Assembly: GCF_003339845.1 (NCBI RefSeq) | Contig: NZ_PPTR01000003.1 | Location: forward strand, 124,001 to 188,000 | Length of the DNA stretch: 64,000 nt | DNA from: Gordonibacter sp. 28C | GTDB taxonomy: Bacteria > Actinomycetota > Coriobacteriia > Coriobacteriales > Eggerthellaceae | Direction: 5' to 3' | In this document: positions 16,935-25,574 of the stretch, one piece after another | Layout of the letters: each line of letters begins with the position of its first letter | How positions within the stretch are numbered: the first letter of the stretch is position 1 | The notes under the pieces: model-generated | What the model saw: the letters and a program-made list of their open reading frames with translations, nothing else | The model's database searches: none | What the model was told of the DNA's origin: nothing | Position numbers and translations under genes: made by a program

Positions 16935-17970
16935 CGTTTTCCAGCTCCTTCAGGGCTTGGGACAAGTCGTCGGCCGACACGCGGCTGGACGACATCAGGT
17001 TCAGCAGGTCGTTCAGGCTCGACGTGGGGTTCTGCAGGGCGACCGTCTTGGTGGTGGACACGCCGGCGAGCGCGGCGGCCTTCGCCACGGCGTCCTCCTT
17101 CGTGCCGATCTCGTCGGCCAGGCCGTTCTCCACGGCCTCCATGCCGGTGAACGTCATGCCGGTGGCCAGCGCGCGCACCTCGTCGGTGCTCATGCCGCGG
17201 CCCTCGGCGACCGTCTGGATGAACGTCTCGTTGATCTGGTTGACCATGTTCTGGTAGTAGGCGCGCTCCTCGTCGGTGAGCGCGCGCGTGCCGTAGCTGG
17301 AATCCTTGCTGTCCGACGACGTGACGTTCTCGATGGATATGCCCAGCTTCTCCATGAGGCCCGACAGGTCGGTGATCTGCAGGGCCGTGCCGATGGCTCC
17401 GATGGCCGTGGTCTTGGCCGTGTAGATGTAGTCGGCCTGGCTGGATATCTCGTAGGCGGCGCTCGCGTTCATGGACGCGCTCGAAACCACGACGGGCTTG
17501 CTGAAGCCGCGCACGTAGTCGGCCATCTCCTCGCCGGCCGTGGCCGTGCCGCCGCCGGAGTTGACGCGCAGCACCACGGCCTTGATGTGGTTGTTCTGCT
17601 CGGCGCGGTCGAGCTGCGCCTTCAGGCCCTCGGGGCTGCACGTGGTGCCGTCGTACTGGATGGTGCCGTCCACGTCGATGACGCCGATGGCGTCGGAGGT
17701 GAGGTAGTCGGCGTCGGACGTGTACGAGGAGGTGCCCAGCGCACCCAGCGTGCCGAACGACGAGGACACGGCCGAGGTGCACGACCACATGCCCAGCGCG
17801 ATGATGCCGAACACGCACAGCACCGCCACGAGCGCGACGATCCAGCCGCGGCTCTTCTTAGGCGGCTGGGGCTGGTAGTACGGCGGATACGCTTGCGGCT
17901 GGGGCGTCGGCGCGCCCGGCTGGGCGGGCTGCTGCCACACCTGCTGTTGCCAATTGCTGTCCTGGGACAT
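16915..17970 (-). CDS. sppA: Signal peptide peptidase SppA
   Basis: A 351-residue membrane protease of the S49 family that degrades leftover signal peptides. A Pro/Gln-rich cytoplasmic N-terminus (QPQAYPPYYQPQPPKK) precedes one transmembrane helix (about residues 43-62). A single S49 domain follows, with the VLRVNSGGGTATAGEE oxyanion-type block, the Ser region MNASAAYEISSQADYIYT and the TAIGAIG segment. Its length fits the short (half-size, Gram-positive type) SppA. An AGGAGGGAAC ribosome site precedes the ATG at 17970. It lies upstream of metG and overlaps it. Confidence 0.92.
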   Translation of the reverse strand: MSQDSNWQQQVWQQPAQPGAPTPQPQAYPPYYQPQPPKKSRGWIVALVAVLCVFGIIALGMWSCTSAVSSSFGTLGALGTSSYTSDADYLTSDAIGVIDVDGTIQYDGTTCSPEGLKAQLDRAEQNNHIKAVVLRVNSGGGTATAGEEMADYVRGFSKPVVVSSASMNASAAYEISSQADYIYTAKTTAIGAIGTALQITDLSGLMEKLGISIENVTSSDSKDSSYGTRALTDEERAYYQNMVNQINETFIQTVAEGRGMSTDEVRALATGMTFTGMEAVENGLADEIGTKEDAVAKAAALAGVSTTKTVALQNPTSSLNDLLNLMSSSRVSADDLSQALKELENDGSLAR

Positions 17971-18054
17971 GTTCCCTCCTCGTTTGGGTTGGGATCATAC
18001 TACCTCATGCGCCAGGGAACCGCACCAGACGGATGCGGTTCCCACAGCGGTTCC

Positions 18055-18085
18055 ATTATAAGCTTGTGCAGGCCGAACCGGCCTG
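18055..18085 (-). terminator. Rho-gene terminator hairpin and sppA -10 element
   Basis: On the minus strand CAGGCCG-GTT-CGGCCTG (18069-18085) forms a perfect 7-bp hairpin about 30 bp after the rho stop. It is followed by a perfect TATAAT (18055-18060), 85 bp before the sppA start. A further perfect 10-bp hairpin (GGGAACCGCA / TGCGGTTCCC, 18015-18043) lies in the sppA leader. No good -35 is visible. Confidence 0.5.
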
Positions 18086-18115
18086 ACGGCCGCTTGACGG
18101 CTGTTTGCCGGCTCG

Positions 18116-19831
18116 CTAGATCTCTATGGCGTCGCCCTTGCTGTGCTGGGCCTTCTTGGCCGTGCGCAGCAGGAACTCCTGGTTCGTGTCGGTCTGCTTG
18201 AGCGACTTGATGAGCATGTCCATGGCGCGCTCGGTGTTGTTCGTGTTCGACAGGATGCGGCGCACGGCCCAGATGAGCGGGGCCTCCTGCGGGTCGAGCA
18301 GCAGCTCCTCCTTGCGGGTGCCGGACGCCACCGGGTCGATGGCCGGGAAGATGCGGCGATCGGCCAGGTTGCGGTCGAGCTTGAGCTCCATGTTGCCCGT
18401 GCCCTTGAACTCCTCGAAGATGACCTCGTCCATTTTGGAGCCGGTGTCGATGAGAGCCGAGGCGAGGATGGTGAGGCTGCCGCCGTGCTCGATGTTGCGT
18501 GCGGCGCCCAGAAAGCGCTTCGGCGGATAGAGCGCCGTGGAGTCCACGCCGCCGGACAGGATGCGGCCCGACGCGGGCTGCGCCAGGTTGTAGGCGCGCG
18601 CGAGGCGCGTGAGAGAGTCCAGCAGCACGACGACGTCCTTGCCGCATTCAACGAGCCGCTTCGCGCGCTCGATGACGAGCTCGGCCACGGCGATGTGGTT
18701 CTCCGTGGGCATGTCGAACGTGGAGGACACGACCTCGCCCTTGATGGAGCGCTCCATGTCGGTGACCTCCTCGGGACGCTCGTCCACGAGCAGGCACATG
18801 AGGTGCACCTCGGGGTTGTTCGCGCTGATGGCCGCCGCGATGTCCTTCAGCACGGTGGTCTTGCCGGCCTTCGGGGGGCTCACGATCAGGCCGCGCTGGC
18901 CCTTGCCGATGGGCGAAACCAGGTCGATGACGCGCGCCGTGACGGTGCTCTTGCCGTGCTCCATATGGAAGCACTCGTCGGGGTACACCGGCGTGAGGTC
19001 GCCGAAGCGCACGCGGTTGCCGCACTCTTCGATGGGCGTGCCGTTCACGGCCGTGACCTTCTGGATGGCGGCGTACTTCTCGTTCTCGCGCGCGGGGCGC
19101 GTCTGGCCGGTTACAAGGTCGCCCTTGCGCAGACCGTTGCGGCGTATGGTGGAAAGTCCCACGTAGCAGTCCGACTCGCTGGGCAGGTAGCCCTGCGTGC
19201 GCAGAAAGCCGTAGCCGTCGGCCAGGATGTCAAGGATGCCCGACACCTCGATGAAGCCCTCGGCCTTCACGCTGGCCTCGAACACGGCCTCCACGAGCTC
19301 GGCCTTCTTCAGGCCCGCGGCGTCCACGCCCAGTTCGGCCGCCTTCTCGCGCAGCTCGGCCACCTTGAGCTTCGTCAGGTCGTCGCGCGACACGCTGGGC
19401 TGCACCTCGCGGGGGCCGCGGTTGTTGTCGTGCGGCCGACGCTGGCGGCGGTTGTTGTTATTGTTGTTGCTGTTGTTGCCCTGCTTGCCGCCGGAAGCGT
19501 TTTGGCGCTGGTTGCCGTTCTGCTTTTGGCGGTTGCCGCCGCTTTGGCTGGAGCCCGCGTTGTTGCGGCCGCTGGAGTTCTGACCCGGGCGCTTGGCGGT
19601 GCCGGGGCCCTGCTGCGGGGCGGCCGTGCCGCCCGCCTTCACGGACTTGCGCGGAGTCCTGGCTGCCCGCGTCGCAGGGGCGCCGCCTTCGGCCTGCGTC
19701 TCGGAGATCTTGGCGGCCGGCTCCTTCGCCGCGGCGGCTTTCGCGTTCACGCTCGTGGAGCGGCGGCGGGTGGGCTTGCTCGCCGGCGCGGGAGCCTCGG
19801 CGGTCATGGAAGCTGTTTCGTTATCGCTCAT
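18116..19831 (-). CDS. rho: Transcription termination factor Rho with Asn/Gly-rich insert
   Basis: RNA-dependent ATPase/helicase that ends transcription. The 571-residue product consists of a disordered N-terminus (1-145), a Rho_N SAP-like domain (about 150-185), an RNA-binding OB fold (GILDILADGYGFLR), and the ATPase core. The core has Walker A SPPKAGKTT (about 318-326), Walker B VVVLLDSLTRLARAYN and Q-loop/R-loop segments. Residues 80-140 are strongly enriched in Asn, Gln, Gly, Ser and Arg, including a run of six Asn. The ATG at 19831 overlaps the fsa stop by 4 bp, so translation is coupled. A longer in-frame extension upstream of 19831 is antisense noise. Confidence 0.96.
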   Translation of the reverse strand: MSDNETASMTAEAPAPASKPTRRRSTSVNAKAAAAKEPAAKISETQAEGGAPATRAARTPRKSVKAGGTAAPQQGPGTAKRPGQNSSGRNNAGSSQSGGNRQKQNGNQRQNASGGKQGNNSNNNNNNRRQRRPHDNNRGPREVQPSVSRDDLTKLKVAELREKAAELGVDAAGLKKAELVEAVFEASVKAEGFIEVSGILDILADGYGFLRTQGYLPSESDCYVGLSTIRRNGLRKGDLVTGQTRPARENEKYAAIQKVTAVNGTPIEECGNRVRFGDLTPVYPDECFHMEHGKSTVTARVIDLVSPIGKGQRGLIVSPPKAGKTTVLKDIAAAISANNPEVHLMCLLVDERPEEVTDMERSIKGEVVSSTFDMPTENHIAVAELVIERAKRLVECGKDVVVLLDSLTRLARAYNLAQPASGRILSGGVDSTALYPPKRFLGAARNIEHGGSLTILASALIDTGSKMDEVIFEEFKGTGNMELKLDRNLADRRIFPAIDPVASGTRKEELLLDPQEAPLIWAVRRILSNTNNTERAMDMLIKSLKQTDTNQEFLLRTAKKAQHSKGDAIEI

Positions 19832-20490
19832 GCGTTCTGCACTTTCTCCCAGTCCTTCATGAAGGCGTCGAGGCCGCGGTCGGTGAGCGGATGCTGCACG
19901 CACTTCTTCAGCGCCGCAAACGGCACGGTGGCGATGTCGGCGCCCATGAGGGCGGCCTGCGTCACGTGGTTCGCGCTGCGCACGGATGCCGCGATGATCT
20001 CGACGTCGTGGCCGAAGTCGTAGTTGTTCACAGCCGTCACGACGTCGTTCAGCTGGCCCAGGCCGTCTTCGGAGATGTCGTCGAAGCGACCCACGAACGG
20101 GCTGATGTAGCGGGCGCCGGCGCGGGCGGCCATGATGGCCTGCGGCACGCTGAAGCACAGCGTCATGTTCACGGGAACGCCTTCGCTTGCCAGCTGCTTC
20201 GTGGCGGCCAAACCCTCGATCGTGGTGGGCAGCTTCACCACCACGTTGTCGGCGAGCGCGGCCAGTTCGCGGCCGTCGCGCACCATCTCTTCGCGCGTCA
20301 TGGCCACGCTCTCGGCGGACACGGGGCCGTCCACCAGCTCGCAGATGCGCTTGATGTGGCTGTGGAAATCGGCGAGCTTGCCGCCCGTGCGCGCGTAGAG
20401 CGTCGGGTTCGTGGTCACGCCCGCGAGCACGCCCCAGCTGGCCGCCTCCTCGATCTCGGCGAGATCGGCGGTGTCCAGAAAGAATTTCAC
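19828..20490 (-). CDS. fsa: Fructose-6-phosphate aldolase / transaldolase-like protein (FSA/TalC family)
   Basis: A 220-residue class I aldolase of the small transaldolase family. Visible features are the opening FFLDTADLAEIEEA, GVTTNPTLYA, VKLPTTIEGL (Schiff-base Lys), NMTLCFSVPQA, YISPFVGR and DAFMKDWEK. Members act as fructose-6-phosphate aldolase or as transaldolase, and sequence alone does not separate the two. The start is a GTG at 20490 with a perfect AAGGAGG site. The gene overlaps rho by ATGA, an arrangement that makes the aldolase the first gene of a fsa-rho unit. Confidence 0.92.
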   Translation of the reverse strand: MKFFLDTADLAEIEEAASWGVLAGVTTNPTLYARTGGKLADFHSHIKRICELVDGPVSAESVAMTREEMVRDGRELAALADNVVVKLPTTIEGLAATKQLASEGVPVNMTLCFSVPQAIMAARAGARYISPFVGRFDDISEDGLGQLNDVVTAVNNYDFGHDVEIIAASVRSANHVTQAALMGADIATVPFAALKKCVQHPLTDRGLDAFMKDWEKVQNA

Positions 20491-20595
20491 CTAGTCCTCC
20501 TTATACCTATGGATATATCGCTTTGAAACGCGCGCGAACGCACGCGTGTATGCCTGAAGTGGGAATCTGAATGTTAGATGGCTTTCCAACGGGGT

Positions 20596-20632
20596 AAGAT
20601 ATTCAGAACTTTGATCATGTTAACGCATGATC
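20596..20632 (-). promoter_or_regulatory. Candidate fsa-rho promoter overlapped by a palindrome
   Basis: On the minus strand TTAACA (20618-20623) and TATCTT (20596-20601) are 16 bp apart, about 105 bp before fsa. The -35 lies inside an inverted repeat GATCATG-N6-CATGATC (20613-20632) that looks like an operator. Between this site and hisI (20633-20747) no gene is seen. Confidence 0.42.
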
Positions 20633-20747
20633 CTCGATCGTTCAAGCACATCAAGGCGCATATCGTGGATTTGCGATGGAAGTTGGAGCACGCTTCGTCG
20701 CCAGATGCCCCGCGCGACAGAGGGCCGGCCTTCCGCGCGGGACGTCC

Positions 20748-21065
20748 TCAGCCCACCGTGCGAAAAAAACAGCTCCTCTCGCCCGTATGGCAGGCGGGGC
20801 CCGCCGGATGAACAAGCGCGAGCAGCGTGTCGGCGTCGCAGTCGTAGCGCAGCTCCACGAGTTTCTGCACGTTTCCCGAGGTGGCGCCCTTGTGCCACAG
20901 TTCCTGGCGGCTGCGGCTCCAGAACACCGTCTCCCCGCGCTCGAGCGTGAGCGCCAGCGATTCCGCGTTCATCCACGCCATCATGAGCACCTCGAGCGTG
21001 TCCGCATCCTGCACGATGCAGGGAACGAGGCCGTCGGCGTTGTAGGTCAGGTCGGGTATGTTCAT
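20748..21065 (-). CDS. hisI: Phosphoribosyl-AMP cyclohydrolase HisI
   Basis: Third step of histidine synthesis, opening the adenine ring of PR-AMP. The roughly 105-residue protein has [32 protein letters not shown], and the metal site [27 protein letters not shown]. It is the stand-alone form without the HisE (PR-ATP pyrophosphatase) domain, and no hisE is seen in this window. The ATG at 21065 is chosen because GAGGAAC lies 8 bp upstream; a TTG at 21083 would extend it by six residues. It is the last his gene, separated from hisF by the DUF1016 gene. Confidence 0.94.
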   Translation of the reverse strand: MNIPDLTYNADGLVPCIVQDADTLEVLMMAWMNAESLALTLERGETVFWSRSRQELWHKGATSGNVQKLVELRYDCDADTLLALVHPAGPACHTGERSCFFRTVG

Positions 21066-21112
21066 AAGCTGTTCCTCACTCAATTGCGCAACAGACGTTG
21101 CAGAATTTCAGT

Positions 21113-22108
21113 TTACAACCGTTTCTCGATGTCTTCCGGCGAGGGCAGCAAATCGGCGAAGTCCTCCGGCAGCACCTCGGCAAGCCGATACTCGCTGACG
21201 CCCATCGGCTTGTTGATGTCGCGCAGAGCGTACTCGGCAACCACGTTGTCCTTCATCTTGCACAAAAGCAATCCAATGCTGTGGTTGTCGTGCTCGGTGC
21301 GCAGCAAATCGTCAACCGCCGAAAGGTAGAAGTTGAGTTTGCCAGCGTATTCGGGCTTGAACGAGGCGTTCTTCAATTCGACGACCACGTAGCTTCGCAG
21401 CTTGATGTTGTAGAACAACAGGTCGATATAGAAATCCTGCTCGCCCACCGCAAGATGGTACTGTCTTCCGACGAACGCGAACCCCGTGCCAAGCTCAAGC
21501 AAGAGCTTGGTGAGGTTCTCCATCATCCTTTCTTCCACCTCGTGCTCGACAGCCCCCCGTCTTGCCGTGATGAAGTCGAAAACATAGGGGTCTTTGAGCA
21601 CCTGCTGTGCAAGCTCGCTCTCCGGCGGCGGCAACGTCCTCTCGAAGTTGCTCACCTTTCCGGAAAGCACTTGCCGCTCGTAGAGCCTGGTCTCGATTTG
21701 GTGCACGAGAACCGCACGGCTCCAACCGCTTTCGATGGTAGCTTGAACGTACCATTCGCGTTCGGCACCCGGTTTTGTCTTGTCGAGAAGGTACATTGCG
21801 TGTCCCCAGGGAATTCTGCAGCAGCTGCTGCAGAATTCCGCGTCAACTTCATTCGCGAATTTCTGCATGTACCACATGCTGCGAGCAGAGAAACCTTTGA
21901 TTCCTGGAAACGCCTGTCGTAAATCTTTTGCAAGAGATTCTATGAACGTTCTTCCGTACTGGGAATTATCATTCAACACCGAGCCGACGCGCCAATAGAG
22001 GCGGACCATCTCGGCGTTGGCGCCCATGACGGCGCGCTGTTGGGATACGGCGATTTCTTGCTTGATGTGCCAAAAAGCATCCCTATAGTCGTCATTGTTG
22101 GCAAGCAT
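21113..22108 (-). CDS. DUF1016 / YhcG-type PDDEXK nuclease-domain protein
   Basis: A 331-residue protein with an N-terminal DUF1016_N helical domain (YWRVGSVLNDNSQYGRTFIESLAKDL, then IPWGHAMYLLDK, RAVLVHQIETRLYER). The C-terminal PDDEXK_3 nuclease-like domain has the acidic and E-x-K motif in EQDFYIDLLFYNIKLRSYVVVELKNASFKPEYAGK. Catalytic residues look intact. The family is poorly characterised; some members are linked to DNA repair or defence islands. Here it sits alone inside the his operon with its own promoter (22190-22218). A perfect 30-bp palindrome lies inside the coding sequence. It has the signs of an acquired cargo gene. Confidence 0.88.
   Translation of the reverse strand: MLANNDDYRDAFWHIKQEIAVSQQRAVMGANAEMVRLYWRVGSVLNDNSQYGRTFIESLAKDLRQAFPGIKGFSARSMWYMQKFANEVDAEFCSSCCRIPWGHAMYLLDKTKPGAEREWYVQATIESGWSRAVLVHQIETRLYERQVLSGKVSNFERTLPPPESELAQQVLKDPYVFDFITARRGAVEHEVEERMMENLTKLLLELGTGFAFVGRQYHLAVGEQDFYIDLLFYNIKLRSYVVVELKNASFKPEYAGKLNFYLSAVDDLLRTEHDNHSIGLLLCKMKDNVVAEYALRDINKPMGVSEYRLAEVLPEDFADLLPSPEDIEKRL
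21810..21839. repeat. 30-bp perfect palindrome inside the DUF1016 gene
   Basis: The 15-base arms GGAATTCTGCAGCAG and CTGCTGCAGAATTCC meet with no loop. It encodes the odd run FCSSCC just before the conserved IPWGH, where family members normally have a hydrophobic helix, so it looks inserted. EcoRI- and PstI-type hexamers each occur twice. Confidence 0.8.
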
Positions 22109-22189
22109 GATGCAGCCTCCTCTTTCTCGCGTGCGAGTACGGTACGAGGCTGTCCCAATAGCGGTTAGGCATGCACCAACCTGCTACAT

Positions 22190-22230
22190 AGTATAGATTC
22201 TTCCTGCTTCATAATCAAGAACAAATGTTC
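22190..22230 (-). promoter_or_regulatory. Promoter of the DUF1016 gene with adjacent LexA-like box
   Basis: On the minus strand TTGATT (22213-22218) and TATACT (22190-22195) are exactly 17 bp apart, 82 bp before the DUF1016 start. GAACATTTGTTC (22219-22230) directly abuts the -35 and matches the GAAC-N4-GTTC core of Gram-positive and actinobacterial LexA (SOS) boxes. The promoter is well supported; LexA control is inference. Confidence 0.6.
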
Positions 22231-22255
22231 CTTTTTCACAGGCACACGAGAGGCA

Positions 22256-23013
<758 letters not shown>

Positions 23014-23020
<7 letters not shown>

Positions 23021-23802
23021 CGAGCGCCTCCCTTTCCGCACGGGTCGGCCTGCGCGCGGGCGCGGTCGGCGGCGCGGGTGGCCTCGTCGCAGGCGCGCAC
23101 GCCGTCGGCCACCGAGAGCGCACCCTCGTACACGGCGCGACCGGCGATGACGCCCTCGATGCAGTCGGCCACCCGGCCGAGCGCCTCGATGTCGGCCAGG
23201 CCCGCCACGCCGCCCGACGCGGTGACGGGATGGCCGAACGCGGCCGCCATGCGCTCGTAGGCCGCCGGGTCGATGCCCGTCTGCATGCCGTCGCGCGCGA
23301 TGTCGGTGTACACGAGGTGGCGGAAGCCCAGATCGGCCACGTGGCGCGCCAGCTCCTCGGCCGCCACGCCCGAGCCTTCGCGCCAACCGGCCACGGCCAC
23401 CTCGCCGCCCTTGGCGTCGATGCCGGCAACCAGCAGATCCTTGAAGCGCGCGATGGCGGCCTCGGCGAAGGAAGGGTCGGACACGAGGCTCGTGCCCAGC
23501 ACGACGCGCGACACGCCCGCGTCGTAGAGCCGCTGCACGGTGTCCATGGAGCGGATGCCGCCGCCCACCTCCACCTTGAGCAGCGTCTTCGCCAAGATAC
23601 GCTCGATGATGGCGATATTGTCGGGGCTGCCCGAGCGCGCGCCGTCCAGGTCGACCACGTGCAGCCACGTGGCGCCCTGTTCTTCGAACAGCTGCGCTTG
23701 GGCGGCGGGGTCGTCGTGGTAGACCGTCACCCGATCGTAGTCGCCTTTGGCCAGGCGAACGGCTTTTCCGTCCAAGATGTCGATGGCGGGCAGGAGATGC
23801 AC
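23014..23802 (-). CDS. hisA: ProFAR isomerase HisA
   Basis: Isomerises ProFAR to PRFAR in histidine synthesis. A TIM barrel with [15 protein letters not shown] (catalytic Asp), [38 protein letters not shown] (second catalytic Asp) and [12 protein letters not shown]. No ATG precedes the conserved start. The GTG at 23802 is chosen (AAGGGG about 10 bp upstream), with the GTG at 23811, which overlaps the hisH stop as GTGA, as alternative. The roughly 262 residues exceed the usual 240-245 because of a C-terminal tail after [12 protein letters not shown] PriA-type double role (HisA/TrpF) cannot be judged. Confidence 0.93.
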
Positions 23803-23807
23803 GGCGA

Positions 23808-24641
23808 TCACGCCCCTTTCACGATGGAAACGAAGTTGCGCAGCACGGCCGCGCCCGCGTCGGAGCTCTTCTCGGGGTGGAACTGCACGCCGAACGCCGT
23901 GTCGCGGTACTGCACGGCGCAGGGGAACGTCACGCTGTGCGCGGTCTCCGCCACGACGAACGGCCCGGACGGCGCGATGTAGCTGTGAGTGAAGTAGAAG
24001 TACTCCCCCGCCGGAATGCCTGCGAACAGCGGACAGTTGAAGTCGACCTGCACCGCGGGGGGGCCGTCGACCTCCAGTCGCTCGGGCAGTCCTGCTCGCA
24101 CGGACAGCCCACAGGGCTGTCCGGCTCGTGCGGAACTCGCTTGGTGGAGGTCGACGGCCCCCCCGCTGCCCACCGAAGCTGGCAGCGCGCCCGATACCGA
24201 CCCTTCGGCGGGGTAGGCCGGCGGGGCGAGGGTGTTCCATCCCACGTGGGGCACCTTGTACGCGCGCCCCTCGGCGTCGGTGCGGGGCATGGCGGCCACG
24301 ACGCCGGGGAGGACGGCGAGGCCGGGGGCGTTGTGTGTGGACGTTTCGTCGTCCTCGTCGGGCGCCCCCTCGGTGCCCTCCTCGAACAGAAGGTGCATCC
24401 CCAGGCAGATGCCCAGAAACGGCGCCCCGGCCGCGATGCGGTCGCGCACGGCCTCCATCTGCCCCAGATCGCGCATGGTGGCGGACGCGTCGGCGAAGGC
24501 GCCCACGCCCGGCAGCACCACGGCGTCGGCGCGCGCGATGGCGGCCGCGTCGTCGGTGACGAACGCGTCCCCGCCGGCCGCAATCAAGCCGCGCTCCACG
24601 CTCTTCAGGTTGCCCTTGTGATAGTCCACGACGGCGATCAT
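23808..24641 (-). CDS. hisH: Imidazole glycerol phosphate synthase glutaminase HisH with in-frame insert
   Basis: Class I glutaminase that feeds ammonia to HisF. The triad is present: Cys79 in [10 protein letters not shown], and His255/Glu257 in [17 protein letters not shown] and the FYFTHSY segment are conserved. At 277 residues it is about 70 longer than typical HisH (200-210). The extra residues (about 139-202) lie between GWNTL and LFAGIP, and are encoded by a 112-bp inverted-repeat element plus flanks that keep the frame. The insert maps to a surface loop between conserved blocks, so the enzyme may stay active. The order hisB-hisH-hisA-hisF is intact. Confidence 0.92.
   Translation of the reverse strand: MIAVVDYHKGNLKSVERGLIAAGGDAFVTDDAAAIARADAVVLPGVGAFADASATMRDLGQMEAVRDRIAAGAPFLGICLGMHLLFEEGTEGAPDEDDETSTHNAPGLAVLPGVVAAMPRTDAEGRAYKVPHVGWNTLAPPAYPAEGSVSGALPASVGSGGAVDLHQASSARAGQPCGLSVRAGLPERLEVDGPPAVQVDFNCPLFAGIPAGEYFYFTHSYIAPSGPFVVAETAHSVTFPCAVQYRDTAFGVQFHPEKSSDAGAAVLRNFVSIVKGA
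24055..24166. repeat. 112-bp inverted-repeat element inserted in hisH
   Basis: Perfect 22-bp arms (24055-24076 and 24145-24166) begin and end with a run of seven G or C plus CCGTCGACCTCCA. The 68-bp loop holds a second perfect hairpin (CGGACAGCCC-ACA-GGGCTGTCCG, 24101-24123). The element is translated through without a stop in the hisH frame, which explains the extra residues in HisH. Confidence 0.8.
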
Positions 24642-24677
24642 CTTGCAAACATTCCCATCTTACGTTTCCAATAAAGT

Positions 24678-24825
24678 CAGCGAGAAGCGTCGAAGTACTC
24701 GAGACCGCGGAGATGGCGGAGACGCCGCGTGCTTCTGCACGCAAGCTCCCGGCATCGCCGCGAGATCGGGCGCATCGACGCTTCGCAGCGTCGAGCCGTT
24801 CCGGTCGCCGTCAGGCGGACGGAAC
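24678..24825 (-). repeat. 148-bp two-hairpin structured repeat, copy 2 (directly after hisB)
   Basis: It has the same length and plan as 5148-5295. On the minus strand, starting at the hisB stop, it runs GTTCCGTCC...GGAAC, GCTCGACGCTGC, outer stem GAAGCGTCGA / TCGACGCTTC, inner GCGTGCAGAAGCACGC, ending GCTTCTCGCTGAC followed by TTTATT. The outer stem sequence differs from copy 1 but remains self-complementary. It fills the gap between hisB and hisH (24642-24825), so it lies inside the his transcript. Confidence 0.75.
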
Positions 24826-25419
24826 CTACAGCGCGCCTTTCGTGGACGGCAGCGCGTCGCCCAAGCGGGCGTCGGGCTCCACGGCCTCGCGCAGGGCGCG
24901 GGCTGCAGCCTTGAACGACGCCTCCACGATGTGATGCGCGTTCTCGCCGGCCAAGCCGCGCACATGCAGCGTCGCGCCCGCGCATCCGGCGAACGCGATG
25001 AAGAACTCCTTGGCGAGCGTCGCGTCGAACGCGCCTATCATCACCGGCGGCACGTCGAGCGCCCAGTGAAGCTGGCCGCGGCCCGACAGGTCGCAGGCGG
25101 CCAGCACGAGCGCCTCGTCCATGGGCAGCGCGAGCGAGCCGAAGCGCCGGATGCCGCGCTTGTCGCCGAGCGCCTGCGCGAACGCCTGCCCCAGCACGAT
25201 ACCGGTGTCCTCCACCGTGTGGTGCCCGTCAACTTCGAGGTCGCCCTGCACCCGCACCTTCAGGTCGAACAGGCCGTGGCGGGCGAACGCCGCGAGCATG
25301 TGGTCGAAGAACCCGATGCCCGTCTCCACGTCCACCTCGCCCGTGCCGTCGAGGTTCACGGAAAGCGCGATGTCCGTCTCGTTCGTCGTGCGCCGTACAT
25401 CGGCGGTTCGTTGGTTCAT
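24826..25419 (-). CDS. hisB: Imidazoleglycerol-phosphate dehydratase HisB
   Basis: Mn-dependent dehydration of imidazole glycerol phosphate. The 197-residue monofunctional form has the metal-binding repeats GIGFFDHMLAAFARHG with DGHHTVEDTGIVLG, and later GENAHHIVEASFKA, and starts at MNQRTADVRR. The ATG at 25419 has AAAGG upstream. The phosphatase domain fused in enterobacteria is absent. Its stop codon is immediately followed by the 148-bp structured repeat. Confidence 0.96.
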   Translation of the reverse strand: MNQRTADVRRTTNETDIALSVNLDGTGEVDVETGIGFFDHMLAAFARHGLFDLKVRVQGDLEVDGHHTVEDTGIVLGQAFAQALGDKRGIRRFGSLALPMDEALVLAACDLSGRGQLHWALDVPPVMIGAFDATLAKEFFIAFAGCAGATLHVRGLAGENAHHIVEASFKAAARALREAVEPDARLGDALPSTKGAL

Positions 25420-25480
25420 GGCTTGCCTTTCTTCTATATCCACAGGTCCGGCAACGTCGAGGCTGCCTCCCGGAGCCTCC

Positions 25481-25571
25481 CGGCTGACGCCGCGGGGGAT
25501 CCTTCGACTGCGGCGGCTGCGCCGCCTTCGCTCAGGATGACAACCTGGGCGCTTCGCTCGCTCAGGATGAC
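25481..25571. repeat. CATCCTGAGCG-type dispersed repeat between hisC and hisB
   Basis: Contains CGGCTGACGCCGCG, GGATCCTTCGACT, and two copies of GCTCAGGATGACAACCT. It is one half of the large palindrome seen at 39494-39615. Repeats of this kind (CATCCTGAGCG...GAAGGATCC) are scattered in many bacterial genomes and have no assigned function. It lies inside the his transcript. Confidence 0.8.
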
Positions 25572-25574
25572 AAC

